NCBI GenBank assembly: GCA_036375275.1
Contig: DASUSF010000180.1
Location: forward strand, 1 to 8,804
Source of the DNA: DASUSF01 sp036375275
GTDB lineage: Bacteria; Pseudomonadota; Alphaproteobacteria; Geminicoccales; Geminicoccaceae
Direction: 5' to 3'
Length of the DNA: 8,804 nt
Below, piece after piece: positions 1-6,908 of this stretch. The notes beneath the pieces were generated by a model. That model did not search any database. It had not been told where the DNA came from and worked only from the letters and a program-made list of their open reading frames with translations. How positions within the stretch are numbered: position 1 is the stretch's first letter; the number at the start of each line of letters is the position of its first letter. The position numbers were made by a program, and so were the translations under genes.

Positions 1-43
1 CCGGCGGCGAAGGAGATTCTTTCCCCAACCAGTGGAGCCCAGC

Positions 44-232
44 ATGACCCTGCAGCGCAACCGCGGCGTGAAGTCGAGCGAGTTCTGGATGTCGATGGTC
101 GCCGCCGCGACCATGGTCGCGAATGAGGGTTTCGGCCTCGACCTCCCGACCGAGTCGATCATGAGCCTCGCCGCGGTCACCATCTCCTACATCCTCGGCC
201 GCACCATGGTGAAGGCCAAGGGCCAGTCCTGA
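44..232 (+). CDS. Small two-helix membrane protein, holin-like in shape
   Basis: This predicts a 62-aa protein with a charged N-terminus (MTLQRNRGVKSSEFW), a first hydrophobic stretch at about residues 15-33, a short polar link (DLPTES), and a second hydrophobic stretch at about 41-57 ending in basic residues (RTMVKAKGQS). The layout, including the SSEFW motif before helix 1 and a basic tail after helix 2, recalls small phage holin-like or phage-associated membrane proteins. That resemblance is by shape and remembered pattern only. I chose the ATG at 44 because GGAG (33-36) lies 7 nt upstream. An in-frame GTG at 32 would add four residues, but its nearest Shine-Dalgarno (AAGGAG, 10-15) is 16 nt away, which is too far. 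The gene is isolated by a strong terminator, so it is probably not part of the operon that follows. No lysis genes are visible, so the function is unknown. Confidence 0.7.
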   Translation: MTLQRNRGVKSSEFWMSMVAAATMVANEGFGLDLPTESIMSLAAVTISYILGRTMVKAKGQS

Positions 233-252
233 TCCCACACCCGCCCTCTGCG

Positions 253-283
253 ACGCCCGCCTCCACCGAGGCGGGCGTTTTTT
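253..283 (+). terminator. Strong rho-independent terminator
   Basis: A perfect 10-bp GC-rich stem (CGCCCGCCTC at 254-263 with GAGGCGGGCG at 268-277) closes on a CACC loop and is followed directly by six T residues (278-283). A further A253-T278 pair is possible. It starts about 20 nt after the small membrane protein stop and separates it from the envelope operon. Confidence 0.95.
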
Positions 284-298
284 CGTTTCAGGCGAGCC

Positions 299-329
299 TT
301 GAAGTTAATCGTCGGCTGGTGTCGGATAG
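299..329 (+). promoter_or_regulatory. Possible promoter of the envelope operon
   Basis: The 72 nt between the terminator and the first operon gene must hold the operon promoter if it is an independent unit. The best sigma70-like pair I can see is TTGAAG (299-304) with GGATAG (324-329), spaced 19 nt, or TCGGAT (322-327) with 17 nt. Both -10 matches are poor. No clear operator repeat is visible. Confidence 0.2.
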
Positions 330-344
330 CCTCGAGGTTGAACC

Positions 345-348
345 GGAG
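345..348 (+). promoter_or_regulatory. Shine-Dalgarno deciding the DUF1302 start
   Basis: GGAG at 345-348 lies 7 nt before the ATG at 356. This favours that start over an in-frame TTG at 299, which would add 19 residues ahead of a normal signal peptide and lies only 16 nt after the terminator T-run. Confidence 0.75.
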
Positions 349-355
349 TGACGTC

Positions 356-2137
356 ATGCGGCGGACAGACCGGCGGTCGGGGCGGAGCATCGGGATCGTG
401 ATGGGCGGCGGCATCCTCGTCAGCGGCCCTGCTCTCGCCATCGACTTCGCCAACGACCGCGGCCTCACCGGCAGCTTCGACACCACGATCACGCTCGGCG
501 GCTCGCTCCGGGTCGAGGATCGGGACGCCGACCTGATCGGTCGCGCCAACGGTGGCACCGCCAACTCGGTCAACACCGACGACGGCAACCTCAACTTCGA
601 CCAGGGCGACCCGACGTCCCTCAATGCCAGGGTCAACCACGAGCTCGCCCTGGACTACGAGAACGTCGGCCTCTTCGGTCGCGTGTTCTACTTCTACGAC
701 GCGGCGATCATGGATCTCGATCCGGAGCGGACGGCATTCAGCGATCAGGCGGAAGATCGGGCCGGGCGCGACTTCGAAGTTCAGGACCTCTACGTCATCG
801 GCGACCTCGAGCCCGGCTCGCTGCCGCTCACGATCAAGGCCGGCAACCAGGTGATCAGCTGGGGCGAGAGCACCTTCATCCCCAACGGCATCAACGTCAT
901 CAATCCCTTCGACGTGTCCCAGCTCCGGGTCGCCGGCTCCGAGATCCGCGACGCGCTCAAGCCCGTCCTGGCCATCGACGCCGCGCTCGGTCTCAACGAC
1001 CAGCTGAGCATCGAAGCGTTCTATCAGCTCGACTTCGAGCAGACCGAGCTCGAGCCGGCCGGCACCTTCTTCTCCACCAACGACTTCATCAGCCCGGGCG
1101 GCGAGCGCGTGTTCCTCGGGTTCGGGGCGATCCCCGACACGCTCCCGCTGCCCCCGGGAACGGCGGCGCCGATCGGTCCGTTCGTGCCGCGCAGCGGCGA
1201 TCGGGATCCATCGGACCAGGGTCAGTTCGGGGTGGCGCTCCGCTACTTCGCCGAGGAGCTGAACGAGACCGAGTTCGGCCTGTACTGGATCCGCCACCAC
1301 AGCCGGCTGCCGCTGATCAGCGCGCAGACGGGCACGCTGGCGGGCCTGCTCGCCGGCGACTACGCCGGCAGCGCCCGCTACTTCGCCGAGTTCCCGGAGG
1401 ACATCGATCTGTTTGGCGCGAGCTTCAACACCGCGATCGACCTCCTCGATCTCGCTCTCCAGGGCGAGGTGTCCTACCGGGTCGACCAGCCGCTCCAGGT
1501 CGACGACGTCGAGCTCCTGTTCGCCGGCCTGTCGCCGATCGATCCCTTCGCCTTCCCGGCGCCGGTGTTCGGGGCGAACCAGCTCGGCAGCTTCGGGTTC
1601 GACGAGAAGGTGAGCGGATTTCGCCGCGAGGACGTCTTCCAGGCGCAGGCGACCGCAACCAAGCTGTTCGAGCCGGTGCTTGGCGCCGACCAGATCATCC
1701 TCCTCGGAGAGGTGGGCGTGACCTGGATCCCGGGGCTGCCCGACGAGAGCGAGCTCCGCTTCGATGGCCCGGGGACGTTCACCAGCGGCAACCCGTTCTT
1801 CACGGCGGTCGGTGTTCAACCGGAAACCCAGCAGGACGGCTTCGCCGACGACATCTCCTGGGGCTATCGCCTGGTCGCCCGGGCCGACTATCTCGGGGCC
1901 ATCGGGCCGGTCAACCTGCTGCCGCAGATCGCGTTCGCCCACGACGTCGACGGCACCACGCCCCGCCCGCTCGGCACTTTCGTCGAAGGGCGGAAGGCGG
2001 TCACGCTCAGCCTCGCGGCGACCTATCTGAACGCCTGGCGGGGCGAGCTCGCCTACACCAACTTCTTCGGCGGGGGGACCTTCAATCTGACGAAGGACCG
2101 CGACTTCGTCTCGCTCGCCGTGAGCTATTCCTTCTGA
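356..2137 (+). CDS. DUF1302 family outer-membrane beta-barrel protein
   Basis: This predicts a 593-aa exported protein. Residues 1-28 look like a signal peptide: an arginine-rich n-region (MRRTDRRSGR), a hydrophobic core (SIGIVMGGGILVSG), and cleavage after PALA. The mature start (IDFANDRGLTGSFDTTITLGGS) and the block at about 161-198 (GNQVISWGES, GINVINPFD, LRVAGSEIRD) match what I know of DUF1302 (PF06980). Alternating polar and hydrophobic stretches and a terminal aromatic (VSLAVSYSF) fit an outer-membrane beta-barrel with a C-terminal insertion signal. The length is usual for the family. It is the first gene of the operon and ends 29 nt before the DUF1329 gene, its common partner. The family is poorly characterised; a role as outer-membrane channel or receptor for an RND-exported hydrophobic cargo is inference. 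The family call is firm, the role is not. Confidence 0.9.
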   Translation: MRRTDRRSGRSIGIVMGGGILVSGPALAIDFANDRGLTGSFDTTITLGGSLRVEDRDADLIGRANGGTANSVNTDDGNLNFDQGDPTSLNARVNHELALDYENVGLFGRVFYFYDAAIMDLDPERTAFSDQAEDRAGRDFEVQDLYVIGDLEPGSLPLTIKAGNQVISWGESTFIPNGINVINPFDVSQLRVAGSEIRDALKPVLAIDAALGLNDQLSIEAFYQLDFEQTELEPAGTFFSTNDFISPGGERVFLGFGAIPDTLPLPPGTAAPIGPFVPRSGDRDPSDQGQFGVALRYFAEELNETEFGLYWIRHHSRLPLISAQTGTLAGLLAGDYAGSARYFAEFPEDIDLFGASFNTAIDLLDLALQGEVSYRVDQPLQVDDVELLFAGLSPIDPFAFPAPVFGANQLGSFGFDEKVSGFRREDVFQAQATATKLFEPVLGADQIILLGEVGVTWIPGLPDESELRFDGPGTFTSGNPFFTAVGVQPETQQDGFADDISWGYRLVARADYLGAIGPVNLLPQIAFAHDVDGTTPRPLGTFVEGRKAVTLSLAATYLNAWRGELAYTNFFGGGTFNLTKDRDFVSLAVSYSF

Positions 2138-2166
2138 CGCGTTCAGAACGGCTGGGAGAACGTGGC

Positions 2167-3522
2167 GTGAGATCGTGGATCGGCGGCGGGCTGGCTCTCT
2201 CGATGATCGTCGCCACCGGCGCGGCCGCGAAGGTTTCCGAAGACCAAGCGGCGAGGCTCGGCGACGAGCTGACGCCCCTCGGAGCGATCAGGGCCGGGAA
2301 CGAGGCGGGAACCATCCCGCCCTGGGAGGGAGGCATCACGTCGCCGCCTGCCGGATATGAGCCCGGCGACCATCATCCCGACCCTTATGCCGACGATCAG
2401 GTCCTGTTCACGATCACCGCCGAGAACGTCGACCAGTACCGGGACCAGCTTTCGCCCGGCCAGATCGCCCTGTTCGAGCGCTACCCGGACAGCTGGCGGA
2501 TGCCGGTGTACCCGACCCGGAGAAGCGCCTCCTACCCCGAGCGGATCTATGAGGCGGCGAAGGCGAACGCGACCAGGGCGGAGCTCACGCCGGAAGGCAA
2601 CGGCGTGACCGGCAGCACGGCCGCCTTTCCCTTTCCCATCCCCCAGAACGGCCTCGAGGCGGTCTGGAACCACCTGCTCCGCTACCGGGGCGAGGCGGTT
2701 CACCGGACCGTCGCCCAGGTCACGCCCACCGCGAGCGGCGCCTACAACGAGGTCCGGATCGACGAGCGGGCGCTGTACCTCTACGTGCGAGATGGTGCCA
2801 CGGCGGAGAGAGGCGACAACCGGCTCGCCTACTTCCTTCAGGAGGTCACGGCGCCGGCGCGCCTCGCCGGCACCATCCTCCTGGTCCACGAGCCCCTCAA
2901 CCAGCGGATCGAGGATCGTCAGGCCTGGACCTACAACCCTGGTCAGCGGCGGGTCCGGCGGGCGCCGAACGTCGCCTACGACAATCCGGGCACCGCCTCC
3001 GACGGCCAGCGGACCAGCGATCAGCTCGACACCTTCAACGGTGCCCCCGACCGCTACGTATGGGAGCTCAAGGGCCGGCGCGAGATGTACGTGCCGTACA
3101 ACAACTACCGGCTGCACAGCGACCGGATCGACCACGCCGACCTCGTCCAGCCGGGCCACATCAATCCCGCGTTCGCGCGCTACGAGCTGCACCGGGTCTG
3201 GGAGGTCGACGCGACCCTGAAGGACGGCACCAGCCACATCTATGCCCGGCGCACCTTCTTCCTCGACGAGGACAGCTGGCAGATCCTGGTCGCCGACCAC
3301 TACGACGGCCGCGGGCAGCTCTGGCGGGTCGCCGAGACCTACACCATCAACTACTACGACGTGCCGCTGCTCTGGGAGACCCTGCTCGCGATCTACGACC
3401 TCCAGAACGGCCGCTACCTCGCCTTTGGCCTCAACAACGAGTTGCCGGTGGACGATTTCCGGGCCTCGCTCAGCGAAGGGGACTTCACGCCGGCGGCGAT
3501 CCGCCGGCGCGGTCGCCGTTGA
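2167..3522 (+). CDS. DUF1329 family periplasmic protein (LolA/LolB-like)
   Basis: This predicts 451 aa from a GTG start with GGGAG (2154-2158) 8 nt upstream. Residues 1-21 form a signal peptide (hydrophobic GGGLALSMIVATGAAA, cleaved before KVSED). There is no lipobox cysteine, so the product is probably soluble periplasmic. Several blocks match DUF1329 (PF07044): PPWEGGI (51-57), HPDPYADDQ (70-78), SPGQIALFERYP (96-107), RMPVYPTRRSASYP (111-124), PFPIPQNGLEAVWNHLLRYRG (155-175), the YNPGQRRVRRAPNVAYDNPG block (256-275), and a C-terminal DFTPAAIRRRGRR. The protein appears full length. DUF1329 proteins are sometimes annotated as outer-membrane lipoprotein-sorting proteins because of a LolA/LolB-like fold; lipid or hydrophobe binding here is inference. 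Its stop codon overlaps the start of the propeller gene. Confidence 0.93.
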   Translation: MRSWIGGGLALSMIVATGAAAKVSEDQAARLGDELTPLGAIRAGNEAGTIPPWEGGITSPPAGYEPGDHHPDPYADDQVLFTITAENVDQYRDQLSPGQIALFERYPDSWRMPVYPTRRSASYPERIYEAAKANATRAELTPEGNGVTGSTAAFPFPIPQNGLEAVWNHLLRYRGEAVHRTVAQVTPTASGAYNEVRIDERALYLYVRDGATAERGDNRLAYFLQEVTAPARLAGTILLVHEPLNQRIEDRQAWTYNPGQRRVRRAPNVAYDNPGTASDGQRTSDQLDTFNGAPDRYVWELKGRREMYVPYNNYRLHSDRIDHADLVQPGHINPAFARYELHRVWEVDATLKDGTSHIYARRTFFLDEDSWQILVADHYDGRGQLWRVAETYTINYYDVPLLWETLLAIYDLQNGRYLAFGLNNELPVDDFRASLSEGDFTPAAIRRRGRR

Positions 3523-4550
3523 CCAGTCCCGCGACCCCGCCCGCCGCACGAGCCCGCCGCCATCGCCTCTGGCGCCTGATGCTGATCATGGGACTGGCGG
3601 GCCTCGGAACGTCGCCGTCCCATCCCGAGAACCTGACGGTCGAGCAGCCATCCGAAGTGGTGCCGCTCGCCATCCGCTCTCTTCTTCTCGACGTCGCACG
3701 TTCGGATCAGACCGTGATCGCGGTCGGCGAGCGCGGCCACATCCTGGTCTCCTCCGATGGCGGCACGTCGTTCCAGCAGGTGATCTCGCCGGTCCGCTCC
3801 ACCCTGACCGCGCTCGCGTTCGACGACGCCGGGGCGGCCTACGCGGTCGGGCACGACGGGGTGATCCTGAAGAGTGGCGATTCCGGCCGGAGCTGGAGCC
3901 TCGTCTTCAGCGCGCCCGACGAGGAGCGTCCGCTCCTCGACGTGCTCCCGCTCGACCACGATGAGATCGTCGCAGTCGGGGCCTATGGCTGGCTGCTCCG
4001 CTCGCGCGACGGTGGAACGAGCTGGTCGGACGACCTGATCGATCCCGAGGAGCCGCACCTCAATGCCGTGGCGCAGGGTGCGGACGGCGTCCTGCTGGTC
4101 GCGGCCGAGTTCGGCCTGGCTTTCCGATCCGGGGATGGCGGGCGGACCTTCGAGCGCCTCGAGCTGCCCTACGACGGCTCGTTCTTCGGCGTTCTTCCGG
4201 TCGGGCAGTCCTGGCTGGTGTTCGGCCTGCGCGGCCACATCTTCCTGAGCGGCGACGACCGGGGCGAGTGGGAGCCGGTCGAAGGCGGGACCGAAGCGAG
4301 CCTGCTCGCCGGTCTGCAGCTCGACGACGGGCGGACCGTGCTGGCCGGGCTCGGCGGGACGCTCCTGGTGAGCGGCGACCGCGGGCGGAGCTTCGAGGTG
4401 GTTCAGGACCCGGACCGGCTCGGCATCAGCGGACTGGCCGAGGTCGACGACGGTGCGCTTCTGCTCGCCGGGGAAGGGGGGCTCCGGCGCATGGACGACG
4501 TCCTGGACGCGGCCACCATCTCGTCCTTGCCGGCGCCCCGGGCACGGTGA
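3519..4550 (+). CDS. YCF48/BNR-type beta-propeller, exported
   Basis: This predicts 343 aa. Six Asp-box-like motifs recur every 40-43 residues: SSDGGTSF (78-85), SGDSGRSW (119-126), SRDGGTSW (162-169), SGDGGRTF (204-211), SGDDRGEW (244-251) and SGDRGRSF (285-292). A last GEGGLRR turn (318-324) lacks the box. Each follows a strand with an AVG/LAG-G-hydrophobic pattern, typical of the photosystem II assembly factor YCF48-like (PSII_BNR) propeller, so about seven blades are likely. I chose the TTG at 3519 because it overlaps the preceding TGA as TTGA, and it gives a basic n-region (RARRHRLWR) plus a hydrophobic stretch (LMLIMGLAGLG) resembling a signal peptide. The ATG at 3579 or 3588 would leave little n-region. 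No Shine-Dalgarno is visible. In non-photosynthetic bacteria this fold is often encoded beside RND transporters; a periplasmic scaffold role is inference. Confidence 0.87.
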   Translation: MTSPATPPAARARRHRLWRLMLIMGLAGLGTSPSHPENLTVEQPSEVVPLAIRSLLLDVARSDQTVIAVGERGHILVSSDGGTSFQQVISPVRSTLTALAFDDAGAAYAVGHDGVILKSGDSGRSWSLVFSAPDEERPLLDVLPLDHDEIVAVGAYGWLLRSRDGGTSWSDDLIDPEEPHLNAVAQGADGVLLVAAEFGLAFRSGDGGRTFERLELPYDGSFFGVLPVGQSWLVFGLRGHIFLSGDDRGEWEPVEGGTEASLLAGLQLDDGRTVLAGLGGTLLVSGDRGRSFEVVQDPDRLGISGLAEVDDGALLLAGEGGLRRMDDVLDAATISSLPAPRAR

Positions 4551-6853
4551 TCCCGCGCATCGAGACCCTCGTCTTCGGGCACCGCCGCAGCCTGCTCGCG
4601 GTCTTCGCGCTGCTCACCCTGGTGTTCGCGATCTCCGCCACGCAGCTCCGGATCGACGCCGGCTTCGAGAAGCAGCTGCCGCTCGGTCACCCCTACATGC
4701 AGACGTTTCTCGAGCACCGGGCCGAGTTCGGCGGCGCCAACCGCCTCCTGATCGCGGTGCGGGCCCGGGACGGCGACATCTTCCGGCCCGAGGTCTTCGC
4801 GGCGATCGAGGCGGTGACCGATGCGGTCTTCTTCCTGCCCGGGGTCAACAAGAGCTCGGTCAGGTCGATCTTCACCCCGAACGTCCGCTTCGTCGAGGTC
4901 GTGGAGGGTGGCTTCGCCGGCGGCAACGTCGTCCCGGCGGACTTTCAGCCGACGCCCGAGGCGATCGCGGAGGTGCGCGAGAACATCCTCAAGGCCGGAA
5001 TCGTCGGGCGGCTGGTGGCGAACGACTTCTCCGCCGCGCTGATCAGCGCGGAGCTGGTCGAGCGCGATCCCCGGACGGGCGAGCGGCTCGACTATCTCGA
5101 GGTCGCCGACGCGCTCGAAAGGACGATCCGCGAGCCGTTCCAGAATCAGCGGATCGACATCCACATCCTGGGCTTCGCCAAGGCGGTCGGCGACATCGCG
5201 GACGGCGCCGCAGGCGTGGTCGCGTTCTTCGGCGTCGCCTTCCTGATCACGGCGCTGATCGTCTGGCTGTTTCTCCGGAGCGTCCGCCTCACCCTCCTCC
5301 CCCTCGCCTGCTCGCTCGTCGCCGTGGTCTGGACGCTTGGGCTGTTGCCGCTGCTCGGCTACGGCCTGGACCCGATGTCGATCCTGATCCCGTTCCTGGT
5401 CTTCGCGATCGGGGTCAGCCACGGCGTCCAGATGGTCAATGCGGTGGCGGGCGAGGTTGCGGACGGGGCGACGCCGCCAGACGCCGCTCGCTCCGCGTTC
5501 CGGCGCCTCCTGGTGCCGGGCGGGGTGGCGCTGCTCAGCGACACGATCGGGTTTCTCACCATCCTCCTGATCGAGATCCGGATCATCCAGGAGCTCGCGA
5601 TCACGACCGCGCTCGGGGTCCTCGTGATCATCCTCACCAACCTTCTGCTGCTCCCGATCCTGCTCTCTTACGGGAGCCTTTCCGCGCCTCGGGCGCGTCC
5701 GCCCGGCCCGGCGCTGCGCGACCGGCTCTGGCACGGCATCGCGGCTTTCGCGACACCCGGGCCCGCGCTCGCCTGCCTCGCCGGCGCGCTCGTGCTGCTC
5801 GGCCTCGGCCTGGTCCAGGCGCGCGAGCTCAGGATCGGCGACCTGCAGCCCGGCGTGCCGGAGCTCCGCCCGGACTCGCGCTACAATCAGGACACGCGGT
5901 TCATCACCAGCCACTTCGCGATCGGCGTCGACATCATCCAGGTGATCGTCGAGGGCCCGCCGGACGGCTGCGTCGAGCACGACGTGATGGCCGCGATCGA
6001 TCGCTTCCAGTGGCACATGCAGAACGTCCCCGGGGTGCAGTCGACGCTCTCGATGCCCCAGGTCGCGAAGGTGATCAACGCCGGCTACAACGAGGGCAGC
6101 CTGAAGTGGCGGGTGCTGCCGCGCAACCAGGCGAGCATGGTCCAGGCGATCACGCCGATCGAGACCTCGACCGGGCTGCTGAACCGCGACTGCAGCGTGA
6201 TGCCGGTCGTGATCTTCACTGCGGATCATGCGGCGGAGACCATCGAGCGGGTGGTCGGCGCCGTGGAGGCATACGCGCAGGAGAACCGGGACGACGCCCT
6301 GCGTTTCCGCCTCGCGACCGGCAACGTCGGGGTGATGGCCGCGACCAACCAGGTGGTCGAGGCGGCGCAGCTGCCGATGCTGCTCTACATCTACGGGGCG
6401 ATCGTCCTGCTCTGCGTCCTGACCTTCCGCTCGATCCGCGCGACGCTCTGCATCGTGCTGCCGCTCGGGCTGGTCTCGGTCCTGGTCTACGCGCTGATGG
6501 GCCTGCTCGGCATCGGGCTCAAGGTCTCGACCCTCCCGGTCGCCGCGCTCGGGGTCGGGATCGGGGTCGACTACGGGATCTACCTGTTCTCCCGTCTGCA
6601 CGGGCTGCTCGAGCAGGGCCGTCCGCTGCACGCGGCCTACCTCCAGACGCTCCGCTCCACCGGCAACGCGGTCCTGCTGACCGGGCTGACGCTCGCGCTC
6701 GGGGTGTCGACCTGGATCTTCTCGGCGCTGCAGTTCCAGGCCGACATGGGCCTGCTGCTCGCCTTCATGTTCCTCGGCAACATGCTGGGCGCGCTCGTCC
6801 TCCTGCCGGCGCTCGCGCTCGTGGTCTACGGGCGCGGCCGGCCTGCCGCCTGA
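4547..6853 (+). CDS. RND superfamily transporter, MMPL/HpnN type
   Basis: This predicts a 768-aa inner-membrane protein with the RND layout of two repeats of one helix, a large periplasmic loop and five helices. Helices fall at about 14-30, then 221-243, 248-270, 277-293, 322-342 and 350-373; second half 402-422, then 608-626, 632-652, 657-681, 706-727 and 731-760. Periplasmic loops are about 31-220 and 423-607. The second-half motif GVGIGVDYGIYLFSR (669-683) carries D675, the likely proton-relay acid. The matching first-half site is FAIGVSHGVQ (286-295) with Ser-His instead. At under 800 aa with this topology it belongs with MMPL/HpnN-like exporters (COG1033, PF03176), not the roughly 1000-aa AcrB type. 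I placed the start at GTG 4547, overlapping the preceding stop as GTGA; no Shine-Dalgarno is visible and an acceptable helix 1 follows. Related proteins move lipids or other hydrophobic molecules; the cargo here is unknown. Confidence 0.92.
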   Translation: MIPRIETLVFGHRRSLLAVFALLTLVFAISATQLRIDAGFEKQLPLGHPYMQTFLEHRAEFGGANRLLIAVRARDGDIFRPEVFAAIEAVTDAVFFLPGVNKSSVRSIFTPNVRFVEVVEGGFAGGNVVPADFQPTPEAIAEVRENILKAGIVGRLVANDFSAALISAELVERDPRTGERLDYLEVADALERTIREPFQNQRIDIHILGFAKAVGDIADGAAGVVAFFGVAFLITALIVWLFLRSVRLTLLPLACSLVAVVWTLGLLPLLGYGLDPMSILIPFLVFAIGVSHGVQMVNAVAGEVADGATPPDAARSAFRRLLVPGGVALLSDTIGFLTILLIEIRIIQELAITTALGVLVIILTNLLLLPILLSYGSLSAPRARPPGPALRDRLWHGIAAFATPGPALACLAGALVLLGLGLVQARELRIGDLQPGVPELRPDSRYNQDTRFITSHFAIGVDIIQVIVEGPPDGCVEHDVMAAIDRFQWHMQNVPGVQSTLSMPQVAKVINAGYNEGSLKWRVLPRNQASMVQAITPIETSTGLLNRDCSVMPVVIFTADHAAETIERVVGAVEAYAQENRDDALRFRLATGNVGVMAATNQVVEAAQLPMLLYIYGAIVLLCVLTFRSIRATLCIVLPLGLVSVLVYALMGLLGIGLKVSTLPVAALGVGIGVDYGIYLFSRLHGLLEQGRPLHAAYLQTLRSTGNAVLLTGLTLALGVSTWIFSALQFQADMGLLLAFMFLGNMLGALVLLPALALVVYGRGRPAA

Positions 6854-6859
6854 GCTTCG

Positions 6860-6901
6860 CCTCCCTCGCTTCATGGGATAGACATGGAGAGCCGAGGGAG
6901 G
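6860..6901 (+). promoter_or_regulatory. Hairpin covering the ALDH ribosome binding site
   Basis: CCTCCCTCG (6860-6868) is perfectly complementary to CGAGGGAGG (6893-6901), the second arm holding the GGGAGG Shine-Dalgarno of the following gene. Two more pairs (6869-6870 with 6890-6891, C6892 bulged) and an inner CATG/CATG stem (6872-6875 with 6883-6886) are possible. There is no T-run, so it is not a typical terminator. The structure is seen in the sequence; control of translation by it is inference. Confidence 0.5.
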
Positions 6902-6908
6902 ACGGATC

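Noticed and set aside
305..1942. A 545-codon minus-strand frame opposite the DUF1302 gene
   Set aside because: Low-complexity Arg/Glu/Val-rich composition, with the genuine family-matching gene on the other strand.
2143..3549. A 468-codon minus-strand frame opposite the DUF1329 gene
   Set aside because: It is a shadow: the + strand frame has full-length DUF1329 motifs, a signal peptide and an RBS.
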